A DNA stretch of 5,812 nucleotides from contig NZ_CAXBKN010000128.1 in NCBI RefSeq assembly GCF_963976135.1, forward strand, positions 1-5,812. Reading direction: 5' to 3'. Within the stretch, counting starts at the first letter, position 1; each line of letters starts with the position of its first letter. Of this stretch, positions 5,334-5,812 are shown piece after piece. Source of the DNA: Maricaulis sp963976135 (GTDB taxonomy: Bacteria; Pseudomonadota; Alphaproteobacteria; Caulobacterales; Maricaulaceae). The notes under the pieces were generated by a model. The model made no database searches. It saw nothing but the letters and a program-made list of their open reading frames with translations, and was not told where the DNA came from. The position numbers were made by a program, and so were the translations under genes.

Positions 5334-5812
5334 GTGAACGAGGAGTTCGAGGAAGAGCTGAAATTCGAGGCGGCCGAAGAGGCCGAGGCGGATGCGCTCG
5401 TCGTCGATCTGGATGGCTTCGAGGGCCCGCTCCACCTTCTGCTGGCCCTGGCGCGCAAGAAGAAAATCGATCTCGCCCGTATCTCCATCCTTGAACTGGC
5501 CGAGCAATATCTCGGCTTCATGGCCGCGGCCAGCCGCAAACGGCTCGATCTGGCCGCCGATTATCTGGTGATGGCGGCTTGGCTCGCCTTTCTCAAATCC
5601 AAGCTCCTCCTGCCCAAACCGCCCAAGGATGACGATGAACCGGTCGAGGTGCTCGCCCAGGCGCTGGCTTTCCGCCTGCGCCGGCTTGATGCGATGCGCG
5701 CCGCTGGTGAAGCCCTGCACGCGCGGCCGCTGGAGGGGCGCGACGTCTTCATGCGCGGCGCGCCGGAAGGTGTGCGCTCGACCCGTTCGGTGATCTATGA
5801 GGCCGATCTGCA
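5334..5812 (+). CDS. scpA: Segregation and condensation protein A, N-terminal part (cut by window edge)
   Basis: The frame from GTG 5334 runs open to the window end (159 codons plus two bases). After an acidic leader (about 1-21, NEEFEEELKFEAAEEAEADA) comes the ScpA hallmark LVVDLDGFEGPLHLLLALARKKKIDLARISILELAEQYL (about 22-60). The helix DLAADYLVMAAWLAFLKSKLLLP (72-94) follows, also a family signature. ScpA is the kleisin that bridges the SMC heads and binds ScpB in the bacterial condensin complex on the nucleoid. The family usually has FEGPLDLLL; here the Asp is His (H34), a change I believe occurs in some Alphaproteobacteria. GTG is the only plausible start, as no in-frame ATG precedes the domain. 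The C-terminal winged-helix and a likely scpB downstream are outside the window. Confidence 0.94.
   Translation, partial: MNEEFEEELKFEAAEEAEADALVVDLDGFEGPLHLLLALARKKKIDLARISILELAEQYLGFMAAASRKRLDLAADYLVMAAWLAFLKSKLLLPKPPKDDDEPVEVLAQALAFRLRRLDAMRAAGEALHARPLEGRDVFMRGAPEGVRSTRSVIYEADL

Noticed and set aside
1..5812. Mobile element, defence island or CRISPR array
   Set aside because: I saw no transposase, integrase, restriction or toxin-antitoxin motif, spaced repeats or terminal inverted repeats with target duplications. The window is filled by housekeeping genes.

Overview
This window looks like chromosomal housekeeping DNA from a high-GC alphaproteobacterium. The strongest clue is the gene series erpA, dgt, a SPOR-domain protein, nagZ and scpA, with xthA nearby, which from general knowledge is a familiar neighbourhood in Alphaproteobacteria. 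Protein sequence and gene order suggest the Caulobacterales/Maricaulales side (a Maricaulis/Hyphomonas-like organism), but the exact taxon is an inference. I see no phage genes, transposases, tRNA or rRNA genes, CRISPR arrays or tandem repeats.

Layout from left to right. The 5' part of xthA (exonuclease III) runs leftward off the window edge (1-185, minus). An 89-nt divergent spacer separates it from a small three-helix membrane protein of unknown function (275-655, plus). That gene meets a nitroreductase (1338-652, minus) tail to tail, and their stop codons overlap. Upstream of the nitroreductase, on the same strand, lie a DUF1428 protein (1693-1346) and the iron-sulfur insertion protein ErpA (2084-1755), so these three minus-strand genes may be co-transcribed. 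An 83-nt divergent spacer (2085-2167) then leads to a plus-strand cluster: dgt (2168-3358), a 115-nt gap, a SPOR-domain inner-membrane protein (3474-4313), nagZ (4310-5326) and the first 159 codons of scpA (5334 to the window edge).

How the genes fit together. SPOR and nagZ overlap by ATGA, and scpA follows nagZ after 7 nt, so these three are very likely one transcription unit. They link septal peptidoglycan binding (SPOR), recycling of muropeptide amino sugars (NagZ) and chromosome condensation (ScpA, a kleisin partner of SMC). dgt and xthA act in nucleotide-pool control and DNA repair, and erpA in Fe-S cluster delivery. The nitroreductase, DUF1428 and membrane genes look like accessory genes set between xthA and erpA.

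I found no convincing undescribed system. The points most worth a second look are the apparent absence of argS from its common place after dgt, the possible use of one TATA element by the divergent erpA and dgt genes, and an inverted repeat just upstream of the DUF1428 gene.
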